Source of the DNA: Gymnodinialimonas sp. 57CJ19
GTDB lineage: Bacteria > Pseudomonadota > Alphaproteobacteria > Rhodobacterales > Rhodobacteraceae
DNA: 64,000 nt
Assembly: GCF_038396845.1 (NCBI RefSeq)
Contig: NZ_CP151587.1
Coordinates: forward strand, 3,074,001 to 3,138,000
Direction of reading: 5' to 3'
In this document: positions 36,839 through 46,189 of the stretch, one piece after another
Position numbering within the stretch: the stretch's first letter is position 1
Layout of the letters: the number at the start of each line of letters is the position of its first letter
Made by a program: the position numbers and the translations under genes
Notes under the pieces: model-generated
The model's input: only the letters and a program-made list of their open reading frames with translations
Told to the model about the DNA's origin: nothing
Database searches by the model: none

Positions 36839-36852
36839 TTGATCTGCATCAA
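36839..36852. promoter_or_regulatory. FNR/FnrL-type box upstream of hemA
   Basis: TTGATCTGCATCAA matches the FNR consensus TTGAT-N4-ATCAA exactly. It lies between a cytochrome P460-like gene and hemA, 131 bases before the hemA GTG. Oxygen control of hemA by FnrL is established in Rhodobacter, so the site is expected to adjust haem or tetrapyrrole supply to oxygen. Confidence 0.85.
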
Positions 36853-36927
36853 ACATATAAAAGAAAAGGGAAACCGGCCCCCGCTGACGTCGCATCACAG
36901 CGCTGCGGGGACCGGGGGCAAGCGGTA

Positions 36928-37512
36928 TTATTGGCTCAAGCGTACGTCGAAGGCCGGATATCCGAGGCTGTCGGAATGCGTGTAGCCGCCATGGCAATCG
37001 TGACAAAAGCTTTGAGAGATGCCCATGGGATCGCCGCCAGGCTGCACCGCGGAATAGATCCAGCCGTCGGTATCGGGGTAATCGGCGGTTTCGGCACGGG
37101 TCATGATGAACAGCGGGCCCCGGCGCGGGGCGCCGTCGCGCAGGGTGTAGCTTTCCTTGGCGATGACAGAGCCCACGGGCATCTCGAAAGCTTCATCGTC
37201 GTCTTCGTACTGGATGTAAGCATCAAAGCCCACTTCGTTGACGAAGGTATTCAGGAAGCGCCCGCCATGGAAGCCCGGCGCGGCGGGGCCGGTTTGGGCG
37301 TGTCCCCAGTCGCGGTAGACGGCGGCGACTTCATTGTCGCCGGATTGGTAGTTCTCCAGCAACTCATCGCTTACGCAGTCATACAGCGCGTCGATCTGCT
37401 CTTGGGTGAAATCGAGGATGTCAGCCTCGAACGTGCAAGAATGCGCGTCGGCAAGGGCCACGCTGCTGGTGGCCGCAACGACGGCGGCGGAAAGAATAAG
37501 GCGGGTGTACAT
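36928..37512 (-). CDS. Cytochrome P460-like periplasmic c-type cytochrome
   Basis: A 194-residue exported protein: signal peptide MYTRLILSAAVVAATSSVALA, then a domain with RGPLFIMTRAETADYPDTD and a single C-terminal haem c motif CHDCH (SFCHDCHGGYTHSD). This pattern, strand-rich domain with the CXXCH near the end, is that of the cytochrome P460 family, whose studied members oxidise hydroxylamine or detoxify NO. No nitrification genes are near; the FNR-type box just downstream belongs more likely to hemA. Role here unknown, perhaps a defence against reactive nitrogen. Confidence 0.75.
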   Translation of the reverse strand: MYTRLILSAAVVAATSSVALADAHSCTFEADILDFTQEQIDALYDCVSDELLENYQSGDNEVAAVYRDWGHAQTGPAAPGFHGGRFLNTFVNEVGFDAYIQYEDDDEAFEMPVGSVIAKESYTLRDGAPRRGPLFIMTRAETADYPDTDGWIYSAVQPGGDPMGISQSFCHDCHGGYTHSDSLGYPAFDVRLSQ

Positions 37513-37710
37513 ATCTGGCTGTCCTGCTGGTTTTGGTCCCGTGGTGAAAGCAGGCTAATCGCTACCCTGAGGTAAACGTAATAAACCTTGTTCACGTTAA
37601 CGGGAGCGGGGTTGATCCCTTGCCCCCGCGCGCGGCGGCGCATTCGCGTTGCGCCCCCCTGCCCGGCTCGCCAAGATGACGGCAAATGTTTTCCCTATAG
37701 GAGTGCCCCC

Positions 37711-39087
37711 ATGACCCTCGACGCTGTTCTCGCCCGTGTGGACGCCGATCTGGATGCCGCAATGGAGCGTTTGATGACGCTGCTGCGTGTGCCTTCGATC
37801 TCGACCGATCCTGCCTATGATGGCGACGTGGCGAAGGCGGCGCAGATTTTGGCCGATGACCTGAACGAGCTTGGGTTCGACGCATCTGTACGTGAGACGA
37901 CGGGACATCCGATGGTTGTGGCCCACGGCAATGACGAGGGGCCCCATGTGCTGTTCTACGGCCACTATGATGTGCAACCGGTGGACCCGCTGGATCTGTG
38001 GAACCGCGACCCCTTTGATCCGGTGATAGAGGAGCAAAACGGCAAGCCCGTGATCCGCGCCCGGGGGGCGTCGGACGACAAGGGCCAGCTGATGACCTTC
38101 ATCGAGGCCTGCCGCGCGTGGAAAGCGGTGACCGGGAAACTGCCCGCCAAGGTGACGATCTTTCTGGAAGGCGAAGAGGAAAGCGGCTCGCCATCGCTGG
38201 TGCCGTTCATGGAAGCCCACGCGGACGAGTTGAAAGCGGAGGTGGCCTTCATCTGCGACACGGGCCTGTTTGCCGAAGGCGTGCCCGCGATCGTGACGCA
38301 GTTGCGCGGGATGATGAAGGAAGAGCTGACCATCACGGGGCCGAGCATCGACCTGCACTCCGGCATGTTCGGCGGCATCGCGATGAACCCGATCCGGGTG
38401 TTGTCGGGCATTCTGGCGGGGCTGCACGACGAAAAAGGCGCCGTCACGGTGCCGGGTTTCTACGACGACGTACCCGAGATCAGCGACGCGCTGCGGGAAA
38501 GTTGGAACAAGCTGAATTTCGATGCGCAGGCGTTTCTGGCCCCGGTGGGGCTGAGCGCACCTGCGGGCGAGGCGGGGCGCACGCCGCTGGAGATGATCTG
38601 GTCGCGTCCCACAGCAGAGGTCAACGGCATCTGGGGCGGCTACACCGGCGCGGGGTTCAAGACGGTGCTGCCTTCGCAGGCCCACGCCAAGGTCAGCTTC
38701 CGTTTGGTGGCGGGCCAGGACCCGGCCCGGTTGCACGATAATTTCAAAGCCTGGGTCGAGGCGCAACTGCCGCCCGACTGCACCGCCAGCTTCGCGCCGG
38801 CCATCGGCTCTCCGGCCAGTCAAATGGACACGAGCCACCCTGTTTTCGAGACGACGCTGAAGGCGTTGAGTGACGAATGGCCCGGAGATGCCGCGTTTAT
38901 CGGCTGCGGCGGCTCGATCCCGGTGGCCGGCTATTTCAAGGAGATCCTCGGCATGGATTCGGTCCTGGCCGGGTTCGGCAAGGATGACGACGCGATCCAT
39001 TCGCCCAATGAGAAGTACGATGTGGAAAGCTTCCACCGAGGCATCCGGTCATGGGCGCGGGTATTGGGAGGCTTGGCGCAGGGGTAA
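37711..39087 (+). CDS. M20 family metallopeptidase (dipeptidase)
   Basis: A 458-residue zinc peptidase of the M20/M25/M40 group. Metal and catalytic residues are in YGHYDVQPVDP (His and Asp), GASDDKGQ (bridging Asp) and the catalytic Glu pair in LEGEEESGSPS; the dimerisation domain lies between residues about 200 and 310. It probably cleaves dipeptides in the cytoplasm. TAGGAG precedes the ATG at 37711; an upstream frame beginning at 37588 lacks such a site. It is divergent from the cytochrome P460-like gene. Confidence 0.9.
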   Translation: MTLDAVLARVDADLDAAMERLMTLLRVPSISTDPAYDGDVAKAAQILADDLNELGFDASVRETTGHPMVVAHGNDEGPHVLFYGHYDVQPVDPLDLWNRDPFDPVIEEQNGKPVIRARGASDDKGQLMTFIEACRAWKAVTGKLPAKVTIFLEGEEESGSPSLVPFMEAHADELKAEVAFICDTGLFAEGVPAIVTQLRGMMKEELTITGPSIDLHSGMFGGIAMNPIRVLSGILAGLHDEKGAVTVPGFYDDVPEISDALRESWNKLNFDAQAFLAPVGLSAPAGEAGRTPLEMIWSRPTAEVNGIWGGYTGAGFKTVLPSQAHAKVSFRLVAGQDPARLHDNFKAWVEAQLPPDCTASFAPAIGSPASQMDTSHPVFETTLKALSDEWPGDAAFIGCGGSIPVAGYFKEILGMDSVLAGFGKDDDAIHSPNEKYDVESFHRGIRSWARVLGGLAQG

Positions 39088-39121
39088 GGTTAGCGGGCGG
39101 TGTGTGGGTTGCACGGCCCTA

Positions 39122-39190
39122 GGGGGCTCTGCCCCCACGTCTTTTCCTAAGGGAAAAGCCGCCCCCCGGGAATATTTTTAGAACGAGGAA
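39122..39190 (+). repeat. Composite intergenic element, copy 1
   Basis: Hairpin GGGGGC-TCT-GCCCCC (39122-39136), second hairpin CTTTTCC-TAAG-GGAAAAG (39141-39158), then CCCCGGGAATATTT and AGAACGAGGAA (39164-39190). Same order of parts as the copy at 54708-54770, but the second hairpin has a different paired sequence. It lies after, and in the direction of, the M20 peptidase gene. Confidence 0.65.
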
Positions 39191-39309
39191 GGGGCCCGTA
39201 ACGCTTCCTTAACCAATCGCGTGCTAGTGTCATGGCACGGTACAGGCTGGGAAGCCGATGACCGTGAACGAGGAAGGCCCCCGGTTTTAAACTGGGGGCT
39301 GACCTTAAA

Positions 39310-39330
39310 TTCCTCGTTCTTCAAATATCC
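39310..39330 (-). repeat. Inverted tail copy of the composite element
   Basis: On the minus strand GGATATTTGAAG then AACGAGGAA, matching the tail of the elements at 39164 and 54745. It is oriented with the MATE gene whose stop is 55 bases to the right. Confidence 0.55.
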
Positions 39331-39384
39331 ATCTTAACTGCACACCGGATGCCAAAAGCGGAGCGCTGGTTAAGGGGCGTGATC

Positions 39385-40746
<1,362 letters not shown>

Positions 40747-40833
40747 TCCATTGCCTTACGAGGGCTTGTCGAAAGGGGCAAGCGCACAGTTTTCAGGCAA
40801 GGCAAAGAGGGCGGCTGCGCAACGCCCGAATGG

Positions 40834-41751
40834 CTAAAGGGCGGCGAAGGTCAGTTGAAGGGCAATCGCTGCGATGATGGCGCCCACGGCAAGCTCGATC
40901 ATCGGCTGCGCCCGGGCCAGAGCCGCGCTTTCGGCCAGGCCCGCAAGGGCCCCCTTACGCAATCCGACAGAGGCCAGAGCGACCAAAATGGTGACGCTGG
41001 CAGTGCCCAAGGCCATGGCGAACGCGCCCATGACCCCGGCCCAGAACACCCCCATCTGCGCGGTCAGGATCAGCACGAACAGCGCCCCGGTACAGGGGCG
41101 GATGGCGACGGCGGCGATCAGGGTGATGATTTCTCGCAATCCGGTGGCATGGGCGACGGCCTCGGGCGACGGGGCGTGGGCATGGCCGCAGCTGCTGCAA
41201 ACAAGGTCGGGGCCTTCATGGCGGTGGTCGTGGTCGTCGTGGTGGTGGGCCTGTTGCAATCGCCACAAGCCGCGCGCGCCGCGCCAGACCAGCCAAAGAC
41301 CCACCAGCGCAATTGCCAGAAAGCTGAGCGGGGCAAAGAGCTCGTCCGCCATCTGGGTCATCCTCTCTCGGCTCCAGCCCACCAGCCACAGGCCTGCCCC
41401 CACAAGCACCACTGCCGTCAGCCCTTGGGCGAGGCTGGAGGCCAGCGCCACCAGCGAAAGCCGCGTAGCACTTACCTGTCGGGCCGCGCCGTAGCCGCCG
41501 ATCAACACTTTGCCGTGGCCGGGACCTGCCGCGTGGAAGAAGCCGTAGCCGAAGCACACTGCCATCAGTGAGGCGACCGCCGTGGCGTCGCCGCTGCGCA
41601 AGCGGCGCAAGGCGCCGGCCATGGCGCCCTGTGCCTCGCGTTGACCCTCGAGCGCCCAGGTGGACACGATCCGGTCCGCCCCCAACAGCCACAGCACGGC
41701 GCCTGCCAGAACGAGGGCCACGACGACCGTTGCAATGACCTTCGGCATCAT
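40834..41751 (-). CDS. NicO/RcnA-type nickel or cobalt transporter
   Basis: A 305-residue membrane protein. The helix motif FGYGFFHAAGPGHGK with His and the later AVAIRPCTGALFVLI are the metal-path signatures of the NicO family. A cytoplasmic loop at about residues 160-190 is rich in His (HHHDDHDHRHEG) and has CSSCGHAH, suitable for metal binding. The ATG at 41751 overlaps the stop of the DUF1007 gene (ATGA), showing coupling; an ATG at 41760 is the alternative. Efflux (RcnA-like) and uptake cannot be told apart by sequence alone. Confidence 0.85.
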   Translation of the reverse strand: MMPKVIATVVVALVLAGAVLWLLGADRIVSTWALEGQREAQGAMAGALRRLRSGDATAVASLMAVCFGYGFFHAAGPGHGKVLIGGYGAARQVSATRLSLVALASSLAQGLTAVVLVGAGLWLVGWSRERMTQMADELFAPLSFLAIALVGLWLVWRGARGLWRLQQAHHHDDHDHRHEGPDLVCSSCGHAHAPSPEAVAHATGLREIITLIAAVAIRPCTGALFVLILTAQMGVFWAGVMGAFAMALGTASVTILVALASVGLRKGALAGLAESAALARAQPMIELAVGAIIAAIALQLTFAAL

Positions 41752-42416
41752 GGCCCGCATTCAAAAACCACCCGATCTGCAAACAATTCCCCCACGGCAG
41801 GGAAGTTATCTTCTGCGGCGACCGCGCCGCCGATGGCGTCCATCGCGGCCTCTAACCCGGCGTAGGCGGCATCAATGTCGGCGCGGATCAGCTGCGGCGT
41901 ACATTGGGCGCCGTTCACGCTCATCTCTCCGGTCATTTCAAATGCAACGTAGAATTCCGGGTCAAACACTTGCGCCAAAAGCGCCCCTTCGGCATCGGTA
42001 TCCACGACCGCGCGGCGGTGGACCGTGCGCAACTGGCCTTCTGCCACCAGCTCCAGCGACACCGGCTCGGGCGGGCCCAGTTCCAGCGCCACACCATCGC
42101 GTTGCATCACTAGACCGCCCTCAAACCCGTAGGACCAATCCAGATCGAACCCGAGGGTTTGGGCAACCTCCTGTTCCGTCAGGTGCAGGTCAAAGTCGGG
42201 ATCGAGGTTGTAATCTTCCAGCAAAATCAGGGAATAAAGCTCATCATAGAGCCATGTGACCTCGACCGAGGTAACGCGCCCACCTTCCACCACAATCGCC
42301 AAACCAGCATCTACAAAGATATGCGGATGCGCCCAGATCGCACTTGGCCACAAGCCTACAAGGGCCCCCAGGGCGATGTTCAGCGCGTGGCCGGGTCTTG
42401 ACCGTGGAAATCTCAT
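41748..42416 (-). CDS. DUF1007 family periplasmic protein
   Basis: A 222-residue exported protein with signal peptide and the mature start AHPHIFVDA, whose His residues at the N-terminus are the hallmark of DUF1007. It is coupled by a four-base overlap to the NicO gene, a pairing seen in many proteobacteria, and probably delivers or senses the transported metal in the periplasm. Specific metal unknown. Confidence 0.85.
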   Translation of the reverse strand: MRFPRSRPGHALNIALGALVGLWPSAIWAHPHIFVDAGLAIVVEGGRVTSVEVTWLYDELYSLILLEDYNLDPDFDLHLTEQEVAQTLGFDLDWSYGFEGGLVMQRDGVALELGPPEPVSLELVAEGQLRTVHRRAVVDTDAEGALLAQVFDPEFYVAFEMTGEMSVNGAQCTPQLIRADIDAAYAGLEAAMDAIGGAVAAEDNFPAVGELFADRVVFECGP

Positions 42417-42580
42417 GGCGTCTTATTGTCCGCGTGGGACCGTGCTGCAAGCGGTCCCAGGGCGGTCGTGCGAATTGTTGCTCAATCTAATTCGTATTGT
42501 TCACAATTCGTGATACAATGCGCCACATTGCTGCCCTTTTCATTGCGCAAAACAGCCCCACCCATGAAGAGGCTAGTTTT

Positions 42581-43084
42581 GTGACTGTTCTTACACTCGT
42601 ATCAAACTACTTGGCAGACGACCGCGGCGCGATGAGCGTTGACTGGACCGTCCTGTCTGCCGGCGCCGTAAGCGTTGCCATCGCCACCACGGCGATCATG
42701 ACCGATACCATCGAGAACTTGTCCATGCGCATGGATAGCGAGTTGCGGTCGCGTCAGTTGAGCGATGAGTGGGTGCAATTCTATGCCAACCACTTCGAGC
42801 CGATCCTTGCCGTGGGCGCCATTTCCGAGACGCAGGCAGAAACTGCCTATTCGGAAGTTGAAGAGCTGATGAACCACGATGTCATCACCAACCTGGCCGC
42901 TGGCATCACCGCGATGGAAGAAGGCACGATCACCGAGCAAGAGCTTGTCACTTTGGTCGCGCTCGCCTCGGTCGCGTATCAGCGCAACATCGTGGATGAC
43001 GGTATCCTGGACCATTACTTCGGCTTTGGTGGCTCCACCCCTTACTACATGACCATGGCCAACGCGCCTACGGCCACCAACTAA
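42581..43084 (+). CDS. Pilin-like small exported or membrane protein, unknown function
   Basis: A 167-residue protein if it begins at the GTG at 42581, which has GAAGAGG eight bases before it; an in-frame ATG at 42518 has no ribosome site. The N-terminal DDRGAMSVDWTVLSAGAVSV and following hydrophobic stretch resemble the Flp-type pilins of Roseobacter strains (short basic/acidic head, Asp-Trp before a hydrophobic helix). The remaining 120 residues are acidic and helical and are not found in Flp pilins. No prepilin peptidase or tad gene is near. A strong terminator follows. Function unknown. Confidence 0.65.
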   Translation: MTVLTLVSNYLADDRGAMSVDWTVLSAGAVSVAIATTAIMTDTIENLSMRMDSELRSRQLSDEWVQFYANHFEPILAVGAISETQAETAYSEVEELMNHDVITNLAAGITAMEEGTITEQELVTLVALASVAYQRNIVDDGILDHYFGFGGSTPYYMTMANAPTATN

Positions 43085-43108
43085 ACCCAATTCCCCCTAG
43101 ATTTTGTT

Positions 43109-43154
43109 GCACCTGCTGGGGTCCGCGCGGACCGCGCCGGGTGCTTTTGTTTTT
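43109..43154 (+). terminator. Factor-independent terminator after the pilin-like gene
   Basis: GCACC and GGGTGC close a stem whose inner part is the perfect palindrome GGTCCGCGCGGACC; TTTTGTTTTT follows. It isolates the gene from parE. Confidence 0.8.
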
Positions 43155-43251
43155 CTGCTCCCGTTAGTGGCACTGCCCTGCGGAGTGCCCTTCCCCCTGC
43201 CCCCCAAACCTGCCATTATTGGGAAAACCGCCCACAACATAGAGCAGACAC

Positions 43252-45213
43252 ATGGCTGACGACCTTCTCTCCGGCACGCCCGACGCGCAGGCCTATGACG
43301 CCTCCTCCATCGAGGTTCTTGAAGGGTTGGAACCCGTCCGCAAACGCCCCGGCATGTATATCGGCGGCACGGATGAGCGGGCGTTGCACCATCTTGTGGC
43401 GGAAGTCCTGGATAACTCCATGGATGAAGCGGTGGCCGGCCACGCCACGCGCATCGAGGTGGAGCTGCACGCCGATTATTCGGTCACCATCCGCGATAAT
43501 GGGCGCGGCATGCCCTTTGACCCACACCCCAAGTTCCCAGGCAAATCCGCGCTGGAGGTGATCCTTTGCACCCTTCACGCGGGCGGCAAGTTCAGCGGTA
43601 AGGCCTATCAGACCTCGGGCGGTCTGCACGGGGTTGGCGCCTCGGTGGTCAACGCGTTGTCCGATAGCATGGTGGTGCAGGTCGCGCGGGACCGTAAGTT
43701 GGTGGAGCAACGCTTTTCACGCGGTATCCCCCTTGGCCCGGTCGAGGAAATCGGCGCGGCCCCTAACCGTCGGGGGACCACCACTACATTTCATGCCGAC
43801 GAGCAGATATTCGGGTCGCATCGGTTCAAACCGGCACGGTTGATCAAGACGGTGCGCTCCAAGGCATATTTGTTCAGCGGCGTCGAAATCCGCTGGAAGT
43901 CCGCCATTGATGACGGCGAAACCCCGGCCGAAGCGGTGTTCCACTTTCCCGGCGGCCTGTCCGATTACCTTGTGGAGACCTTGGGGAAAGCGGTCACCTA
44001 CACCGACAAGCCCTTTGCCGGAAAGGTGGATTTCCAGTCGCGCTTCTCGGTCCCCGGCTCGGTCGAATGGGCGATTTCCTGGACGCCCGCGCGTGACGGC
44101 TTCATCCAGTCCTACTGTAACACCGTCCCCACGCCCGAGGGCGGCACCCACGAGGCGGGGTTCTGGGCCGCGATCCTGAAAGGCATCCGCGCCTATGGCG
44201 AGCTGGCAGGCAACAAGAAGGCCGCCAACATCACCCGCGATGATTTGCAGACAGGCGCGGGCGCGTTGGTGTCGTGCTTCATCTCGGAGCCCGAATTCGT
44301 CGGACAAACCAAGGACCGTTTGGCCACGACCGAAGCGCAAAGACTGGTCGAGCAAGCGGTACGTGACCACTTCGACAACTGGCTGGGGCAAAACACCAAG
44401 GAAGCGGGCGCGATCCTCGATTTCCTTGTGCTGCGCGCCGAAGAACGCCTGCGCCGCAAGCAAGAGAAAGAGACTCAGCGCAAGACCGCCACCAAAAAGC
44501 TGCGCCTGCCGGGTAAGCTGGTGGACTGCTCGCAATCGGCCCGCGACGGCACCGAACTGTTCATCGTGGAGGGTGATTCCGCGGGCGGGTCTGCCAAAAT
44601 GGCGCGGAACCGGAAAAATCAGGCGCTGCTGCCGTTGCGCGGGAAGATCCTGAACGTGTTGGGGGCGGCCTCGTCCAAACTGGGGCAAAACGCCGAGATT
44701 TCCGATTTGTGTCAGGCCCTTGGCGTCGGCATGGGCACCAAGTTCAACATAGAAGACCTGCGCTACGACAAGATCATCATCATGACCGACGCGGACGTGG
44801 ACGGCGCGCATATTGCGGCTCTGTTGATGACGTTCTTCTTCAGCCAGATGCGCCCGATGATTGACGGCGGCCACCTGTATCTGGCCTGCCCGCCCCTGTT
44901 CCGCCTGACCCAAGGCGCCCACCGCGTCTATTGCGTCGACGAGGAAGAGCGTGACGCGTGGCTGGAAAAGGGCTTGGGCGGACGCGGCAAAATCGACGTC
45001 TCCCGCTTCAAGGGTCTGGGGGAGATGGACGCGAAAGACCTGAAGGAAACCACGATGGACCCCGGATCACGCAAGTTGATCCGAGTGTCCGTGGACGACG
45101 ACGTGCCCGGCGAAACCGGCGATCTGGTGGAGCGATTGATGGGCAAAAAGCCCGAGATGCGGTTCCAATACATCCAGGAAAATGCCCGTTTTGTGGAGGA
45201 ATTGGATGTTTAG
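43252..45213 (+). CDS. parE: DNA topoisomerase IV subunit B
   Basis: A 653-residue type IIA topoisomerase ATPase subunit, acting with ParC to unlink daughter chromosomes. The GHKL ATPase shows EVLDNSMDEAVAGHA, DNGRGMPFD and GGLHGVGASVVNALS; the TOPRIM domain has FIVEGDSAGGSAKM and the metal-binding DADVDGAHI. The beginning YDASSIEVLEGLEPVRKRPGMY and length match ParE and not the longer GyrB. Its last codons overlap the next gene, a lipoprotein. Confidence 0.95.
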   Translation: MADDLLSGTPDAQAYDASSIEVLEGLEPVRKRPGMYIGGTDERALHHLVAEVLDNSMDEAVAGHATRIEVELHADYSVTIRDNGRGMPFDPHPKFPGKSALEVILCTLHAGGKFSGKAYQTSGGLHGVGASVVNALSDSMVVQVARDRKLVEQRFSRGIPLGPVEEIGAAPNRRGTTTTFHADEQIFGSHRFKPARLIKTVRSKAYLFSGVEIRWKSAIDDGETPAEAVFHFPGGLSDYLVETLGKAVTYTDKPFAGKVDFQSRFSVPGSVEWAISWTPARDGFIQSYCNTVPTPEGGTHEAGFWAAILKGIRAYGELAGNKKAANITRDDLQTGAGALVSCFISEPEFVGQTKDRLATTEAQRLVEQAVRDHFDNWLGQNTKEAGAILDFLVLRAEERLRRKQEKETQRKTATKKLRLPGKLVDCSQSARDGTELFIVEGDSAGGSAKMARNRKNQALLPLRGKILNVLGAASSKLGQNAEISDLCQALGVGMGTKFNIEDLRYDKIIIMTDADVDGAHIAALLMTFFFSQMRPMIDGGHLYLACPPLFRLTQGAHRVYCVDEEERDAWLEKGLGGRGKIDVSRFKGLGEMDAKDLKETTMDPGSRKLIRVSVDDDVPGETGDLVERLMGKKPEMRFQYIQENARFVEELDV

Positions 45214-45637
45214 GTTGACGGCATTAACGGTTGCCGCCGCCCTCACGCTATCTGGCTGCGGCTCGGACCCGGAAACCCTGATCATGAGCCGCCGCACCGG
45301 CCTGACCGGATCGGGGGAGATCACCCAAGGCGTGTTGCGCAACTCCGGCGACATGACGATCATCACCCCCCACGAGACATTCTCGGGCCGCTGGGTCGCG
45401 GTGCGAGAAGGGGCAAACCAAAGCCTGGAGTTGCTGCAAGCCTATGGCAACGGATCGGTCCTACGTTCCACCGCGCGGCTGTTGTCCGAGACGGAAGCCG
45501 GCTTCGGCACGGCGATCCTGACAAGCGACGGCGGCCGCTCCATGCGCTGCGAATTCCGCTATACGGGCGTGCAGATCACAGCGATTGGGGTGTGCGAGAC
45601 GACCGATGGGGAAGTGTTCGACCTGCAAGTGGCTTGA
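45206..45637 (+). CDS. Small lipoprotein, unknown function
   Basis: A 143-residue protein with a lipoprotein signal (MFRLTALTVAAALTLSGCGS; Cys at the end of LSGC). The ATG at 45206 lies inside the last codons of parE, preceded by GAGGAATT, so it is coupled to parE. The mature part is strand-rich with two Cys (MRCEFRY and GVCETTDG) that may pair. No family recognised. Confidence 0.75.
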   Translation: MFRLTALTVAAALTLSGCGSDPETLIMSRRTGLTGSGEITQGVLRNSGDMTIITPHETFSGRWVAVREGANQSLELLQAYGNGSVLRSTARLLSETEAGFGTAILTSDGGRSMRCEFRYTGVQITAIGVCETTDGEVFDLQVA

Positions 45638-45675
45638 TCCTTAGGGCCAAGTCGTGGCCCGGGAATGGCGGGAAA

Positions 45676-45696
45676 CCGGGCCAAGGCCCGGTCTAC
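45676..45696 (+). repeat. Second copy of the CCGGGCCAAGGCCCGG element
   Basis: CCGGGCCAAGGCCCGG followed by TCTAC; the 21 bases are the exact reverse complement of 18744-18764 in the aglE-aglF gap. It forms a seven-base stem with a two-base loop and lies 39 bases after the lipoprotein stop. Confidence 0.6.
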
Positions 45697-45760
45697 TCTT
45701 CCCAAATCGCCTGCTCTGGCCCACACTCACGCGCATATTCACAACCGAAAGCTGTTTCCC

Positions 45761-46189
45761 ATGCGCGCTCTTTTACTTGCTCTCGCCCTGTTGCTTCCCG
45801 CGGCTGTTCACGCCCAAAGCAACGACACTTCCAACCCGATCATCGCCCGCATTGATGCCCTTGTGGCCGCGTACAATGCCCAGGATGTGGCCGCGATTGG
45901 AGCGATCTACGCCCCCGATGCGGCGCTTTTGGCCCCCGGTGAGAGGATGATAATCGGGCGCGACGCGATCATGCAGCACTACGCCGATGCCATTGAAGGC
46001 GGTGCGCGGGACGTGCAGTTCACCACCTTTGACATCCAGGCCACCGAGACCACTGCCGTCGCCATCGGAGAGGTTGTTCTGCAAGTGGGCGAGAACCGGA
46101 TCGTCACCCGTTACATGCATCTTTGGCAGGTCATTGACGGCCAAATTCTGCTGGCCCGCGACATGTATCACGTGCTGGCCGTGCAATGA
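45761..46189 (+). CDS. Exported SnoaL-like (DUF4440) protein
   Basis: A 142-residue protein with a signal peptide (MRALLLALALLLPAAVHA) and a cone-shaped SnoaL/NTF2-like domain: IARIDALVAAYNAQDVAAIGA, YAPDAALLAPG, then GRDAIMQHYAD. The family includes small hydrolases, isomerases and ligand-binding proteins; activity here is unknown. Its stop overlaps the next ATG by four bases. Confidence 0.78.
   Translation: MRALLLALALLLPAAVHAQSNDTSNPIIARIDALVAAYNAQDVAAIGAIYAPDAALLAPGERMIIGRDAIMQHYADAIEGGARDVQFTTFDIQATETTAVAIGEVVLQVGENRIVTRYMHLWQVIDGQILLARDMYHVLAVQ

Larger units (their letters stand above)
39088..39384. other. Hairpin-rich region between convergent genes
   Basis: Nearly 300 bases between the M20 peptidase (rightward) and the MATE gene (leftward), without a credible gene. 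It holds the composite element at 39122-39190, further copies of GAACGAGGAA at 39266-39275 and, inverted, at 39310-39319, and a hairpin GCCCCC...GGGGGC at 39277-39299. Transcription from both sides probably ends here, though T-runs are poor. Confidence 0.6.
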
